From Chloroflexota bacterium (GTDB lineage: Bacteria; Chloroflexota; Anaerolineae; Anaerolineales; Villigracilaceae): a stretch of DNA of 54,293 nt. The stretch lies in the NCBI GenBank assembly GCA_023459215.1, contig JAEWVF010000060.1:1-54293 (forward strand). The letters are read 5' to 3'. Within the stretch, counting starts at the first letter, position 1. Every line of letters starts with the position of its first letter. Below, piece by piece: positions 39,727 to 48,114 of the stretch. A model generated the notes under the pieces. It did no database searches. It was not told where the DNA came from and saw nothing but the letters and a program-made list of their open reading frames with translations. A program made the translations under genes and the position numbers.

Positions 39727-39811
39727 TGTCATTTCGACGAGCGGAAGCGAGGAGAAATCTGCATTCAGACAGGCAAGATTTCTCGCCGCTACTATACGGC
39801 TCGAAATGACA
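39727..39811. repeat. Palindromic repeat (TGTCATTTCGA type), diverged third copy
   Basis: It starts TGTCATTTCGACGAGCGGAA and ends GGCTCGAAATGACA, with AGAAATCT/AGATTTCT inside. It shares the ends and the inner words with the copies at 22104-22186 and 48792-48872 but not their flanks. It lies between the hoxH terminator and hoxW. Confidence 0.75.
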
Positions 39812-39883
39812 GCCAGGGTTGCTTTTTGAGAATTGTCCTACGCAATCAACTTCGATGTGACAAAATAAAAAGGAAAACACACC

Positions 39884-40366
39884 TTGAAAAAACTACTCAT
39901 CCTGGGTTATGGCAACCCCGACCGCGAAGACGACGGTGTGGCCTGGCATATCCTGAGCGCCATCACTGCCCAACTGGGCCTGGCCGCGCCGGCTTCCTAT
40001 GAAGATGAATTCCCCGAAGACGGCCCGCTCGATTTTGCTTTTTTCCTGCAACTCACTCCCGAAATGGCTGAAGATGTGGTCGGCTATGAGCGCGTTTGCT
40101 TTGTGGACGCCCACACCGGCAACATCCCGGTTCCGGTGCGGCTGGTCGAAGTCGAGAGCGAGTTCCAGCACTCGCCCTTCACCCACCACCTGACGCCGCA
40201 ATCGTTGATGTCGATGTGCGAAAACCTGTATGGCCGCAGGCCGCAGGCCGCCCTGCTCTCGGTGCGCGGATATTCTTTCGGCTTTTCCAGGGCATTATCC
40301 GCCCGGACAGCGGCCCTCGCGCCCGAAGCCTGCCAACTGGCCATGGACTGGCTGTTTCGCGACTGA
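39884..40366 (+). CDS. hoxW: Hydrogenase maturation protease HoxW-like
   Basis: 160 aa. The protein starts LKKLLILGYGNPDREDDGVAW, the family motif with the nickel-sensing Glu/Asp, followed by CFVDAHTGNIPVPVRLVEVE and HHLTPQSLMSMCENLYG. It is the endopeptidase that trims the HoxH C-terminus after nickel insertion. The start codon is TTG (39884), with AGGAAA 8-13 nt upstream. It is separated from hoxH by a terminator and a palindromic repeat, so it is probably expressed from its own promoter. Confidence 0.9.
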   Translation: MKKLLILGYGNPDREDDGVAWHILSAITAQLGLAAPASYEDEFPEDGPLDFAFFLQLTPEMAEDVVGYERVCFVDAHTGNIPVPVRLVEVESEFQHSPFTHHLTPQSLMSMCENLYGRRPQAALLSVRGYSFGFSRALSARTAALAPEACQLAMDWLFRD

Positions 40367-40429
40367 CCGCATCCTATCCCCGACGCATCTGCGGGCATCG
40401 GGGACAGGATGCGGCTTCCACTGGGGTAT

Positions 40430-40455
40430 AATATCTGAATATATACTCAGATATT
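40430..40455. promoter_or_regulatory. ArsR/SmtB-type operator before the ArsR-CDF pair
   Basis: AATATCTGA (40430-40438) and TCAGATATT (40447-40455) are perfect 9-bp arms around an AT-rich 8-bp centre. The layout (ATATCTGA-N8-TCAGATAT) is like SmtB/CzrA sites. TATAAT (40427-40432) overlaps its left arm and a TATACT lies in its centre. The ArsR ATG is 10 bp further on. Confidence 0.75.
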
Positions 40456-40464
40456 TGGGATACA

Positions 40465-40764
40465 ATGACAAATACCCCTGCGCTTGATGAACATACCGCC
40501 GCCCATGCGGCAGAACTCTTCCGCGCATTTGGCGACGCCAGCCGGGTGCGCATCCTGCACGCTATTTTGGAGAGGGAGATGAACGTCTCGGCCCTGGCTG
40601 AACTGGTGGGTGTTAGCGCATCTGCTATTTCACACCATATGCGTGGCTTGCGACAACTGCGCATCGTTCAGGCGCGGCGCGAGGGCCGGGAAGTGTATTA
40701 CAGCATCGTCGATCCACACATTGTGGCTCTTTTGCAGCAGGGCATCCGCCATATTCAGGAATAA
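40465..40764 (+). CDS. ArsR/SmtB-family metal-responsive repressor
   Basis: 99 aa. Winged-helix ArsR pattern: HAAELFRAFGDASRVRILHA, then LAELVGVSASAISHHMRGLR (recognition helix) and REGREVYYSIVDPHIVALL. No Cys pair is present in the alpha-3 helix; the C-terminal helix has DPHIVALLQQGIRHIQE, with the Asp/His pattern of alpha-5 (Zn-type) sensors, so zinc or a similar metal is likely. It precedes a CDF efflux gene by 24 nt and has a perfect operator just upstream, so it should repress the pair until metal binds. Confidence 0.93.
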   Translation: MTNTPALDEHTAAHAAELFRAFGDASRVRILHAILEREMNVSALAELVGVSASAISHHMRGLRQLRIVQARREGREVYYSIVDPHIVALLQQGIRHIQE

Positions 40765-40788
40765 CTCTTCTTTTTTGTTGGATATAGA

Positions 40789-41703
40789 ATGAAACCAATC
40801 CTCCCTACACAACGCGCTTCACTGACCCGCTTCGCCTGGCTTTCGATTGCCGCAGCGCTAACCACGATTGCCTTGAAAACCAGCGCTTATTTCTTGACCG
40901 GCTCTGTTGGCCTGCTCTCCGATGCGGTTGAGTCGCTGGTCAACCTGGCCGGCGCCTTGATGGCGCTGGGTATGTTGACGATTGCCGCTCGCCCTCCCGA
41001 TGATGACCATACCTTTGGCCATAGCAAAGCTGAATATTTTGCCAGCGGCGTGGAAGGGCTTTTGATCTTGAGCGCTGCCCTGGCGATTGGCTATACCGCC
41101 GTCAGCCGCCTGCTCGATCCGCAACCGCTGGAGCAGATGGGCGTTGGCTTGCTGGTTTCATCGGCTGCATCGTTGGTTAATTTTGTGGTTGCGCGTATTT
41201 TGTTGCAGGCCGGTAAGAAATATCACTCCATCACACTCGAAGCAGATGCAAAGCACCTGATGACCGATGTCTGGACCTCGGTCGGGGTGATTGGCGGTTT
41301 GGCGGTGGCTGCCGTATCAGGCTGGTCAATTCTTGACCCCCTGGTTGCGCTGGCTGTTGCGGCAAATATCGTCTGGACAGCCATCGACCTGCTGCGTCGC
41401 TCGGTCAACGGGTTGATGGATGCCGCCTTGCCCGAAACTGAACAGCAGCAGATAGCCACAATCATGGCGCAGTATCGCCAGAAACAGGTTGATTTCCATG
41501 CCTTGCGTACCCGCCAGGCTGCTTCGCGCCGTTTTATTTCGGTTCACATGCTCGTTCCCGGGAACTGGACGGTCCACGATGCCCATCACATCGCCGAAGA
41601 TTTTGAAAGCGATATCCGTTCTGCCCTGGGAGATGCAATCATCCACACCCACCTCGAACCGATAGACGATGAAATTTCCATGACGGATATCAACGAAGCC
41701 TGA
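40789..41703 (+). CDS. Cation diffusion facilitator (CDF) metal efflux protein
   Basis: 304 aa with about six membrane helices. CDF proteins export Zn(II), Cd(II), Fe(II) or Mn(II) in exchange for protons. Residues TGSVGLLSDAVESLVNLAGA (helix 2) and TLEADAKHLMTDVWTSVGVI (helix 5) carry the metal-site acidic and His residues; the C-terminal cytoplasmic domain has VSVHMLVPGNWTVHDAHHIA-like residues and IIHTHLEP. Helix 2 has D-x-x-E where D-x-x-D is common, so the metal preference is unclear. It is co-transcribed with the ArsR gene. Confidence 0.93.
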   Translation: MKPILPTQRASLTRFAWLSIAAALTTIALKTSAYFLTGSVGLLSDAVESLVNLAGALMALGMLTIAARPPDDDHTFGHSKAEYFASGVEGLLILSAALAIGYTAVSRLLDPQPLEQMGVGLLVSSAASLVNFVVARILLQAGKKYHSITLEADAKHLMTDVWTSVGVIGGLAVAAVSGWSILDPLVALAVAANIVWTAIDLLRRSVNGLMDAALPETEQQQIATIMAQYRQKQVDFHALRTRQAASRRFISVHMLVPGNWTVHDAHHIAEDFESDIRSALGDAIIHTHLEPIDDEISMTDINEA

Positions 41704-41777
41704 AATTTGCGCGCCGTGGCGCAGTCTGAACAGATTTTGGTCTTGAGCCTGTGTAAGCTGAATATCAAGGTGAAGCT

Positions 41778-42383
41778 ATGGTAATTGAAACAGGGCTTCG
41801 TTTCTTGGGCGGGATGCTGGCCTTCGTCACGCTCGGGGTTTTACTCTACAGCATCTGGCGCGGTACTCAACGTCAGGCCGGCCGAACCGTTGGCCGCCAG
41901 GCAGCCTGGCTGCGTTCCCCGCTCTTTTATCTGGCGGCGAGTGCGCTGTTCTTTTGGCTTTCCTGGCTCGGCTGGCTTCCCCTACCGGTAAGTCTTTCCC
42001 CGCTCACCCGAACGATTATGTTAATCTCTGGCGCTCTTCTCTACCTCCCCGGCCTGGCTTTGGTGCTGTGGGGCAGGCTGGCGCTTGGCAGGAACTATTT
42101 CGTCTCGACCGGCCTGGGCGCGCAACTCTTTGCCGACCAGCAACTGGTTACCGGCGGCCCATATGCCTTTGTGCGCCATCCGATGTATGTTGGCTTGGCG
42201 CTGGCAGCCTGGGGTGCGCTGCTCATCTACCTCACCTGGACAACCGTTTACTTTGCCGTTTTTGCCCCGCTGCTCTTCCTGCGCGCCCGCCGGGAAGAAC
42301 AGGCCCTGGCGGGCGAATTTGGCGAACAATGGCAGGCATATTGCAAACGCGTCCCGGCCTTTTGGCCGCGCTTGCGCCACTGA
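41778..42383 (+). CDS. Isoprenylcysteine carboxyl methyltransferase (ICMT/PEMT)-family membrane protein
   Basis: 201 aa with four to five membrane helices. The family signature is GGPYAFVRHPMYVGLALAAW followed by RREEQALAGEFGEQWQAYCK RVPAFWP, which bind S-adenosylmethionine in ICMT and PEMT-like enzymes. Bacterial members methylate unknown lipids or peptides. GGTGAAG lies upstream of the ATG. It is 74 nt after the CDF gene and convergent with the multiheme cytochrome gene (15 nt between stops). Confidence 0.88.
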   Translation: MVIETGLRFLGGMLAFVTLGVLLYSIWRGTQRQAGRTVGRQAAWLRSPLFYLAASALFFWLSWLGWLPLPVSLSPLTRTIMLISGALLYLPGLALVLWGRLALGRNYFVSTGLGAQLFADQQLVTGGPYAFVRHPMYVGLALAAWGALLIYLTWTTVYFAVFAPLLFLRARREEQALAGEFGEQWQAYCKRVPAFWPRLRH

Positions 42384-42398
42384 GATGCTCTGCCAGCC

Positions 42399-43817
42399 CT
42401 AATCATCGCCTCCATCGCCGCCACCTTCTTCTTCCTGCCCGGTGGGATGACAGCGCAGACAGTCGCTGAAATTGGCGATGCCTTCCTTGCGGTGCTCCTG
42501 TTCTGTTTCGGCGCGGTCGTGGCAGGTGTAGCAGGTCCACTGCGCCAGGGTGGGTTGGTGACAATCGGCGCAGGTGTTCAGACGATTATTTTCCTGTCCG
42601 TGGTTCATGGGGAAGGTGTGCGGGCCATTGTACGGGGCCGGACGCCAGGCAGCGGTGGTGTGACATTCTGAGCAAGCCTGGCCGGGGAATAGCCCCAGGT
42701 GGTAAGCCGGGTCGGCATGGCAGGCGGCGCACTCGACGGGCGTGCCTTGGTAGACATTCTCCTTGTGGCATTCGGCGCACTCGACATTGACATGCGCGCC
42801 ATTCAGCGGGAAACGACTCAGGTTGTGGTCAAAAGTGGCGTCTTTCCAGTCGCCGGGGTGGTGGCAGGTTTGGCAAGCTGTGCCATACTGTCCCTGGTGG
42901 GCGTCATCGGCCTGGTGGCAGGAGAAACAATCTTTGGGAGTGCCGGCGTAGCCCTGGGTGTGGCAGCTCTCACAGGCCACATCCACATGCTTGCCTTCAA
43001 GCGGGAAATCGCTCAGGCTGTGATCGAATTTGGCCGGTTCCCAGGCTTCGGGCGAGTGACAAACGCCGCATTGCGCGCCAAATTCGCCGTTGTGAGCATC
43101 GTCTTTTTGATGACAGGATTCGCAGGCCCGCTCGGTGGACTGTAACTGGGCGATTGTCCGCGCCCCAGCGTGGCATTCGGAACAATCCACCCGCAGATGT
43201 GCTCCCGTTAGACCGAAGGCGGTCTGGCTGTGGTCAAAATCGCCGTAGCGGTCGACACCATCGTGACAGGCCAGGCAGTCTGCGCCAAAGTGGGCGAGGT
43301 GTTTTTCGGTGTAAACGGCATCGAGTGAGCGGTGACATTCGGCGCAGACCCGCTGGTTAAACGTGGAAATGCCCTCGTTATGGCAGTTGTTACATCGAAA
43401 GGAAATGCCGGGGGAGCGAGTCTGATGCCCGAGCAGGGCGAAGCCGGTGACCTCGTGGGGGAAGCTGGCCGTATCCATAACGGTCAACCCGGCTGCGGGG
43501 CCGTGATGTTCCGTGTGGCAGGACTGACAGGCGGCATCCGGCCCTTTGACGAGAGTCCCGTGCAGGCTGGCTGAATCTCCCAATTCCGCCTGAATTTCGG
43601 TGTGGCAGTCCAGGCACAGGTTGGTCATGGTTTGCGCGCCCCAGAATGGCGCGTGGCATTGACCGCAATCATCGCCGATGTCAGCATGAACGTTATGCAG
43701 CGCGCCGGGGCTGAACATGGCGTTACCGTTGAGAATTTCGAGGACGAGCAGGGCAAAAACTGCCAGCAAGGCGCTGAGGATGGCGAGCGGGGAGAGACAG
43801 CCGAGTTTATTGTTCAT
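42399..43817 (-). CDS. Multiheme cytochrome c with 18 CXXCH motifs
   Basis: 472 aa. I count 18 CXXCH heme c motifs, from CGQCH (about residue 51) to CLRCH near the end. One N-terminal hydrophobic segment (SPLAILSALLAVFALLVLEI) acts as anchor or uncleaved signal. The middle holds repeats of the form FDHSxTxFxLxGxHxxVxCxxCH followed by CxxCHxxDDAHxGxxG, at least four times. The tail is Glu/Gly/Asp-rich. The protein is an extracytoplasmic electron conduit; it is followed by a membrane cytochrome b-like gene and oxidoreductases. The donor and acceptor are not known. Confidence 0.92.
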   Translation of the reverse strand: MNNKLGCLSPLAILSALLAVFALLVLEILNGNAMFSPGALHNVHADIGDDCGQCHAPFWGAQTMTNLCLDCHTEIQAELGDSASLHGTLVKGPDAACQSCHTEHHGPAAGLTVMDTASFPHEVTGFALLGHQTRSPGISFRCNNCHNEGISTFNQRVCAECHRSLDAVYTEKHLAHFGADCLACHDGVDRYGDFDHSQTAFGLTGAHLRVDCSECHAGARTIAQLQSTERACESCHQKDDAHNGEFGAQCGVCHSPEAWEPAKFDHSLSDFPLEGKHVDVACESCHTQGYAGTPKDCFSCHQADDAHQGQYGTACQTCHHPGDWKDATFDHNLSRFPLNGAHVNVECAECHKENVYQGTPVECAACHADPAYHLGLFPGQACSECHTTAAWRPAPYNGPHTFPMNHGQENNRLNTCADCHQPTLAQWTCYTCHDRAETEQEHRKEGIANFSDCLRCHPTGQEEEGGGDGGDD

Positions 43818-43845
43818 GGTTTGTTGTGCAAGATATTATCTTGCG

Positions 43846-44409
43846 CTACTTCAAGAGCGTGGAATAATACAGTGCGCCGAGGATGTGGGCAAATGCCGCG
43901 GTGAAGAGCGCCATGCCGATGGGGATGTGGATGGCATGCCAGAGCGACATCAGCCGTCGGGCGTTGGCCAGGGCCGATGTTTGCATGACGCCGATCAGGC
44001 CGGGGTCTTCGATGCCGTCAGCGGTGCGCGGGATGCGGGTGTAAATGTAGCGTCCGATAAACCCGCTGGCAACGATAACGCCGGTGAATAGCAGGGTGAC
44101 GCCTGCCAGGCCGTTGAATTTCCAGGAGGAATGCAGCAGCACCATGAACGGCCCAACGATGCCGGTGAAAATGTGGAATTGCAGCCAGTCGGCCATGCGC
44201 CCCCAGCGCGCCGAACGGCTGCGTTTGCGCAGGCTGTAGAGGCTTTCGGTCATGAGCATGAACACAAAGCCTAATATGCCCAATGTGTGACCGTAAAACC
44301 CGCCTGCAGCAGGAATTTCACGGGTAAAAAAGAGCACTGCGCCATAGCATACAGCAACAATAACGCAGGTCAGGAAGGCGAGAATGAGTTCTTTGGGGGT
44401 ACGGAGCAT
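43846..44409 (-). CDS. Membrane cytochrome b-like protein
   Basis: 187 aa with five hydrophobic segments. Histidines sit in membrane helices in pairs: WLQFHIFTGIVGPFMVLLHS and LMSLWHAIHIPIGMALFTAA followed by FAHILGALYY, as needed for heme b. This is like the membrane part of the cytochrome b561/NrfD-style quinol-linked partners. It lies between the 18-heme cytochrome and the FAD/NAD oxidoreductase and may carry electrons across the membrane. Specific family not certain. Confidence 0.78.
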   Translation of the reverse strand: MLRTPKELILAFLTCVIVAVCYGAVLFFTREIPAAGGFYGHTLGILGFVFMLMTESLYSLRKRSRSARWGRMADWLQFHIFTGIVGPFMVLLHSSWKFNGLAGVTLLFTGVIVASGFIGRYIYTRIPRTADGIEDPGLIGVMQTSALANARRLMSLWHAIHIPIGMALFTAAFAHILGALYYSTLLK

Positions 44410-44430
44410 AGGATTTGGCGATAGGGAGAA

Positions 44431-45741
44431 TTAGTGATTGGATGATGGGTGGGTTGACCAGAATTGAGCGACAAGATCGGCAATCGGGGCATTGGGGGCC
44501 AGCAGTTGGGCGCGGATGGGGCTGATGTCGGTTTTCTGGCCGATGATGGCTTGCAGCGGGCCGGAGAGTTTTTGGTCACCCATAACCACCGCGCCGAGAA
44601 GCTGCCTTTCGCCGACCATCAGGCGCAGGCGGTTGACTTCGAAGCCGCCCTGGGCAATGATGACGTCCGGTACCTGTCGCCAGGTTTCGCTGTCGCCGCG
44701 GGCGATTCCGAGCAGGTCTGGGTCGCTCTGGTTGCCCACCGCGCCAATAATGGTAACGGTCAGCCCGGCCAGGCGGGTGACGTTGAAGACCGGCGGCTTG
44801 GCATAAACAACAGTCTGGCCGGCCATGCTGCGGGCGGCGGCGCGGCCTTGCTCACGGGCGGGATTCCACAGGCTGTCGAGCAGGTGCTTGCCGCTGGCCG
44901 GGTCAAAAACCTGGGCGACATCCCCGGCAGCGTAGATGTCGGCTTGGCTGGTCTGCATCGATTCATTCACCAGGATGCCGCGCTCGCAGGCCAGCCCGGC
45001 TTCGCGCGCCAACGCGATCCGCGGGGCAATGCCGATGGCGTAGGCCAGCAGGTCAGCCTTGAGTATGCGTCCATCGGCCAGGCGCACGGCGTTGATTTTG
45101 CCGTTGCGGCCCACGATTTCGCTGATTTCGCTCTTGTGGTGAAGGCTGATGCCCTCCTGTCTGAGCAGGCTTTCGATAACGCCTGATTCCAGTTCATCCA
45201 GCACACCTGACCAGTAGCGCGCCGAGCGCAAAACATAGTGGACTTTCAGTCCGCGCGCAGCCAGACCTTCGGCCAGTTCCAGGGCGGTGATGCCGCCGCC
45301 GGTGACGATGGCTGTGCGTCCGCGTTTGGCGTCTGCGAGCAGGGCGCGGGCATCGGTAAGATGATCGAGCTTGTGGACGCCTTTCAACGCTGCGCCGGGG
45401 ATGTTCAACGGAATGGCCTGCGCTCCGGCAGCAAGCAGCAGTTTATCGTAGGGCAGGTACGCGCCGTTATCCAGTTCGACCTGTTTTTCGCTGGGAGAAA
45501 TCCGGGTGACACGGGCGCGATAAAAGCGCAGCTTGAGCTTGAGAAAATCTTCCTTGCGGTAGGGGTAGAGCAGTTCCTCGTCCAGTTCGCCGGTCAGGTA
45601 GTAGGCCAGGCCGGGGCGCGAGTAATAGCCAAAGGGATCGTCGCCCACCAGGCTCAACTCACCCGCCGGGTCGCAGGCGCGGATTTCTTCGGCAGCAGCA
45701 ATGGCGGCCACCCCCGTGCCGATAATCACATAGCGGGTCAT
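44431..45741 (-). CDS. FAD/NAD(P)-dependent oxidoreductase (pyridine nucleotide-disulfide type)
   Basis: 436 aa. FAD motif YVIIGTGVAAIAAAEEIRAC at the N-terminus, NAD motif TAIVTGGGITALELAEGLAA at about residue 145, and the FAD-contact SQADIYAAGDVAQVFDP. The layout is that of nitrite/ferredoxin/rubredoxin-type reductases without an attached domain. It overlaps the ferredoxin gene by 4 nt (start 45741 inside its stop), so the two are probably a functional pair. In-frame codons up to 45810 overlap the ferredoxin and are discarded. Confidence 0.92.
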   Translation of the reverse strand: MTRYVIIGTGVAAIAAAEEIRACDPAGELSLVGDDPFGYYSRPGLAYYLTGELDEELLYPYRKEDFLKLKLRFYRARVTRISPSEKQVELDNGAYLPYDKLLLAAGAQAIPLNIPGAALKGVHKLDHLTDARALLADAKRGRTAIVTGGGITALELAEGLAARGLKVHYVLRSARYWSGVLDELESGVIESLLRQEGISLHHKSEISEIVGRNGKINAVRLADGRILKADLLAYAIGIAPRIALAREAGLACERGILVNESMQTSQADIYAAGDVAQVFDPASGKHLLDSLWNPAREQGRAAARSMAGQTVVYAKPPVFNVTRLAGLTVTIIGAVGNQSDPDLLGIARGDSETWRQVPDVIIAQGGFEVNRLRLMVGERQLLGAVVMGDQKLSGPLQAIIGQKTDISPIRAQLLAPNAPIADLVAQFWSTHPSSNH

Positions 45742-46001
45742 TTTCCCGCCTCCGCAAACAGGCTGCTGCGCTCGAACTTGAGCACGCCGCGCGGGCAGCG
45801 CGCCACACACTCCCCGCAGGTCAGGCAGCGGCTGTGGACAACCGGTTGTCCCTGCCAGGCGTGACGGCGCACATCAATTTCCACCGGGCAATTAAAAGAA
45901 CAAATCCCACACTGCACACAGCGGGTTGAATCGGGCACTACTTGTCCTTGCGCCAGGCTGGTGCGGCGTGAATGTTCTTTTTGCAAGAGGCGTTTGAACA
46001 C
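45738..46001 (-). CDS. 4Fe-4S dicluster ferredoxin-like protein
   Basis: 87 aa. Two [4Fe-4S] motifs: STRCVQCGICSFNCPVEID and SRCLTCGECVARCPRGVLKF. The first has the CxxCxxxxxCP spacing seen in HdrC-like and heterodisulfide-type ferredoxin subunits. The N-terminus (MFKRLLQKEHSRRTSLAQGQ) is basic. It probably passes electrons between the downstream FAD enzyme and the cytochromes. First gene of the leftward cytochrome operon. Confidence 0.9.
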   Translation of the reverse strand: MFKRLLQKEHSRRTSLAQGQVVPDSTRCVQCGICSFNCPVEIDVRRHAWQGQPVVHSRCLTCGECVARCPRGVLKFERSSLFAEAGK

Positions 46002-46099
46002 GGATGAACACCCTCCAGTAGATTTATTTGATGATACTCTGGTTTATCGCGATTCGAATAGCCAATTTGGAATACAAGAACTAACTACAACACGATATG

Positions 46100-46822
46100 T
46101 TATTCATTTATAACTCGCGCAGGAGCCAGAGATTTTTTTGCGGGGAAACTGACCACAATTCGATACATCAGCAAGAACAAGAGAATTCCACCAGAAACCC
46201 AATAGTATTGCTGCGCCCAGGGCAGGGAGGTATCAGAACCGGAAGTCAAGCCATGCAAAAAAGCCATACCGTAGGTAAGAAAGCTGACATAATGGATAAC
46301 ACGCCAGGCTTTTTGCCCGATTTTCTGACGCACATAGAAACTGAGGGTCAGGATCAGCATGACATAAAATCCAATCTGCCCCAGACCCACCCAGACAGGT
46401 TCATAACTGCTCGCAAACGGAATGGCCACCTGGGCAAGATCATAGTTGATATAGCGGTCACCCAACAGCACGAGCGCATGGAACAGCGAGAATCCAATCC
46501 CAAGCAGGCTGATAAACTCGTGAACTGCAAAGGCCGCCGGTACACCAGGCCAATTGCGCGCCATTTTATTGGTCAACAAGAGACCAAGCGCCATCGAAGC
46601 CCATAAAAGGCTCAGGGCAACAAAGGCGCTGCCTCGCGAAAGATACCAGTAGGCTTTGGGATCCGGGCCAAATAAGGAAGAGGCCATATGCGGCATCCAG
46701 GCGGGCAATACCATGACGGCCATGAATGTTCCCAGGCCCATTGCCAGGATGACGAATAAAAATGATTGCGCAGACAAAAGCGTATCAGGGTATTCCTGTA
46801 AATCTTGTTGTGGGGATGACAT
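46100..46822 (-). CDS. Ferric-reductase-like transmembrane protein
   Basis: 240 aa with six hydrophobic segments. Heme-binding histidines occur in pairs in two helices: AVHEFISLLGIGFSLFHALV and WRVIHYVSFLTYGMAFLHGL, the ferric reductase/YedZ (MsrQ) pattern. It has no attached flavin or NAD domain. The start at 46822 has GGAGG at a good distance; codons further upstream overlap apbE. It lies 4 nt after the apbE stop, so they are coupled. It may pass electrons from quinol or a flavin to the outside. Confidence 0.87.
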   Translation of the reverse strand: MSSPQQDLQEYPDTLLSAQSFLFVILAMGLGTFMAVMVLPAWMPHMASSLFGPDPKAYWYLSRGSAFVALSLLWASMALGLLLTNKMARNWPGVPAAFAVHEFISLLGIGFSLFHALVLLGDRYINYDLAQVAIPFASSYEPVWVGLGQIGFYVMLILTLSFYVRQKIGQKAWRVIHYVSFLTYGMAFLHGLTSGSDTSLPWAQQYYWVSGGILLFLLMYRIVVSFPAKKSLAPARVINE

Positions 46823-46826
46823 ATTA

Positions 46827-47744
46827 TTACCTCCAAAGATGATTTTCAAAATTGCTGCTTTGCAGACAGCGACCATCTTCCAAGACCAGCATCCCAGCCA
46901 GAGAAGGGTCAGATTCGAGCCAATCCAGGCCATCCTGGCTGCCCAGGATCAGGCAGGTTTTGGCCGCCATTTCTGCTTGAATAACCGAGGGAGCAATCAC
47001 GGTAGCAGTCAAAATATCCGTTTCAGCGGGTGTGCCGCTGCGAGGATCAATGATGTGGTGATTCCAGTGGCTGTTTTGCAGCCAGCGCCGCCGGTCACGA
47101 CCCGAAGTGGCCACCCCGCCTCCCGTGATCTGAAGTAAATCCAGATTCTCGGTTGGATTGAATGGATTGGCCAGCCCAATCGGCCAGGGCTGGCCATCTG
47201 CTTGCTGCCCGCTGACAGCGATATCGCCGCCAGCATCGACCAGGGCTGGTCCGATTTCTTTCAGCCTTTCTGCCGCCTGGGCTGCTGCCCAACCTTTGAC
47301 AATGCCTCCGAAATCGAGGTGCAGGTCAGGGGGAGTGCAGACCGTGCGGGTGGCTGCATCCCAATCGACTTCGCCCAGGCGCGGCAGGGAGAGAATCGGC
47401 TCAGGGTAGGAGAAAATTTGTTGCGGCGCAAGCAGGTCAAAGCTGCGATCGTATCCGGCCCGCAGGAGTGAGTCCAAAAGCACAGGGGTCACCATCCCGC
47501 CGCTCATCCGCTCTGTGGTCAGGGCGATTTCGAACACGTCGGCAAAATCCTGGCTGACTTGTGTGGGGATGCCGGCGCGGCGGTTGAGCCGGCCAAGTTC
47601 ACTATCCAGGCGGAAACGGCTGAAAGTTTGTTCCCAACCTTCGAACCAGGTTGGCACAAGTTCCAACTCAACTGGTTTTTGCGGGCTGTCGATGGCGACA
47701 AGCATCTGACAGCCCATTGCGCGGAATTGAAGTCTATGCATCAT
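46827..47744 (-). CDS. apbE: ApbE-family FAD:protein FMN transferase
   Basis: 305 aa. ApbE attaches FMN covalently to Thr/Ser of target proteins. Family segments: EGWEQTFSRFRLDSELGRLN, HLDFGGIVKGWAAAQAAERL (the conserved G-G-x-x-K-G-x-A), DAGGDIAVSG, HIIDPRSGTPAETD and VIAPSVIQAEMAAKTCLIL. No export signal is seen, so it may act in the cytoplasm or be a non-secreted form. No [S/T]-G-A-[T/S] flavinylation site is evident in its neighbours. Two ATGs lie together at 47744 and 47741. It overlaps the small upstream gene by 1 nt. Confidence 0.93.
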   Translation of the reverse strand: MMHRLQFRAMGCQMLVAIDSPQKPVELELVPTWFEGWEQTFSRFRLDSELGRLNRRAGIPTQVSQDFADVFEIALTTERMSGGMVTPVLLDSLLRAGYDRSFDLLAPQQIFSYPEPILSLPRLGEVDWDAATRTVCTPPDLHLDFGGIVKGWAAAQAAERLKEIGPALVDAGGDIAVSGQQADGQPWPIGLANPFNPTENLDLLQITGGGVATSGRDRRRWLQNSHWNHHIIDPRSGTPAETDILTATVIAPSVIQAEMAAKTCLILGSQDGLDWLESDPSLAGMLVLEDGRCLQSSNFENHLWR

Positions 47745-48088
47745 TACGACGATTGGGTTTGAGTCACTGGGTCAGGTTGCTGCTGGGGTTGTTGCTGAGG
47801 CTGTCGATTATTCCTTGCGACTTTTTCTTGAACCGTAATCACAACCTGACTGGGAGCCTTGCCGCCCAACAGAATCTTTCCTGTAAACATCGGGGTCGGC
47901 GAAGCTACAACAGGCTCTTGGGTAACACCGGGCGTAGGCGATGCCGGTTGTTCAACTTCTTTTGCAACAATATTTTGTTCGTTAGCCGCCGCAAACACAT
48001 TCCAGAAACCAAGCGTGGCTGTGATCGAGAGCGCAGTAAGCATCATTTTGATATCGTCCCAATTTTTAGGACCTGGTTTTGTAGCCAT
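47744..48088 (-). CDS. Small membrane-anchored protein with Pro/Gln-rich tail
   Basis: 114 aa. One N-terminal membrane helix (MMLTALSITATLGFWNVFAA) preceded by a short cytoplasmic segment (MATKPGPKNWDDIK), then a Pro/Thr-rich linker and a Gln/Pro-rich end that finishes VTQTQSS. It has no catalytic motif. Its place between the PepSY-like gene and apbE, with a 1-nt overlap to apbE, suggests a structural or targeting part for the same system. The ATG at 48088 has AGGAG upstream; an ATG at 48103 is less likely. Family unknown. Confidence 0.7.
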   Translation of the reverse strand: MATKPGPKNWDDIKMMLTALSITATLGFWNVFAAANEQNIVAKEVEQPASPTPGVTQEPVVASPTPMFTGKILLGGKAPSQVVITVQEKVARNNRQPQQQPQQQPDPVTQTQSS

Positions 48089-48114
48089 GATTTTTCTCCT
48101 CAACCTGCCAAAGA

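Noticed and set aside
46055..46075. GAATAGCCAATTTGG as a further REP of the RAYT family
   Set aside because: The foot matches, but the following stem is only the short palindrome CCAATTTGG, so support is too weak.
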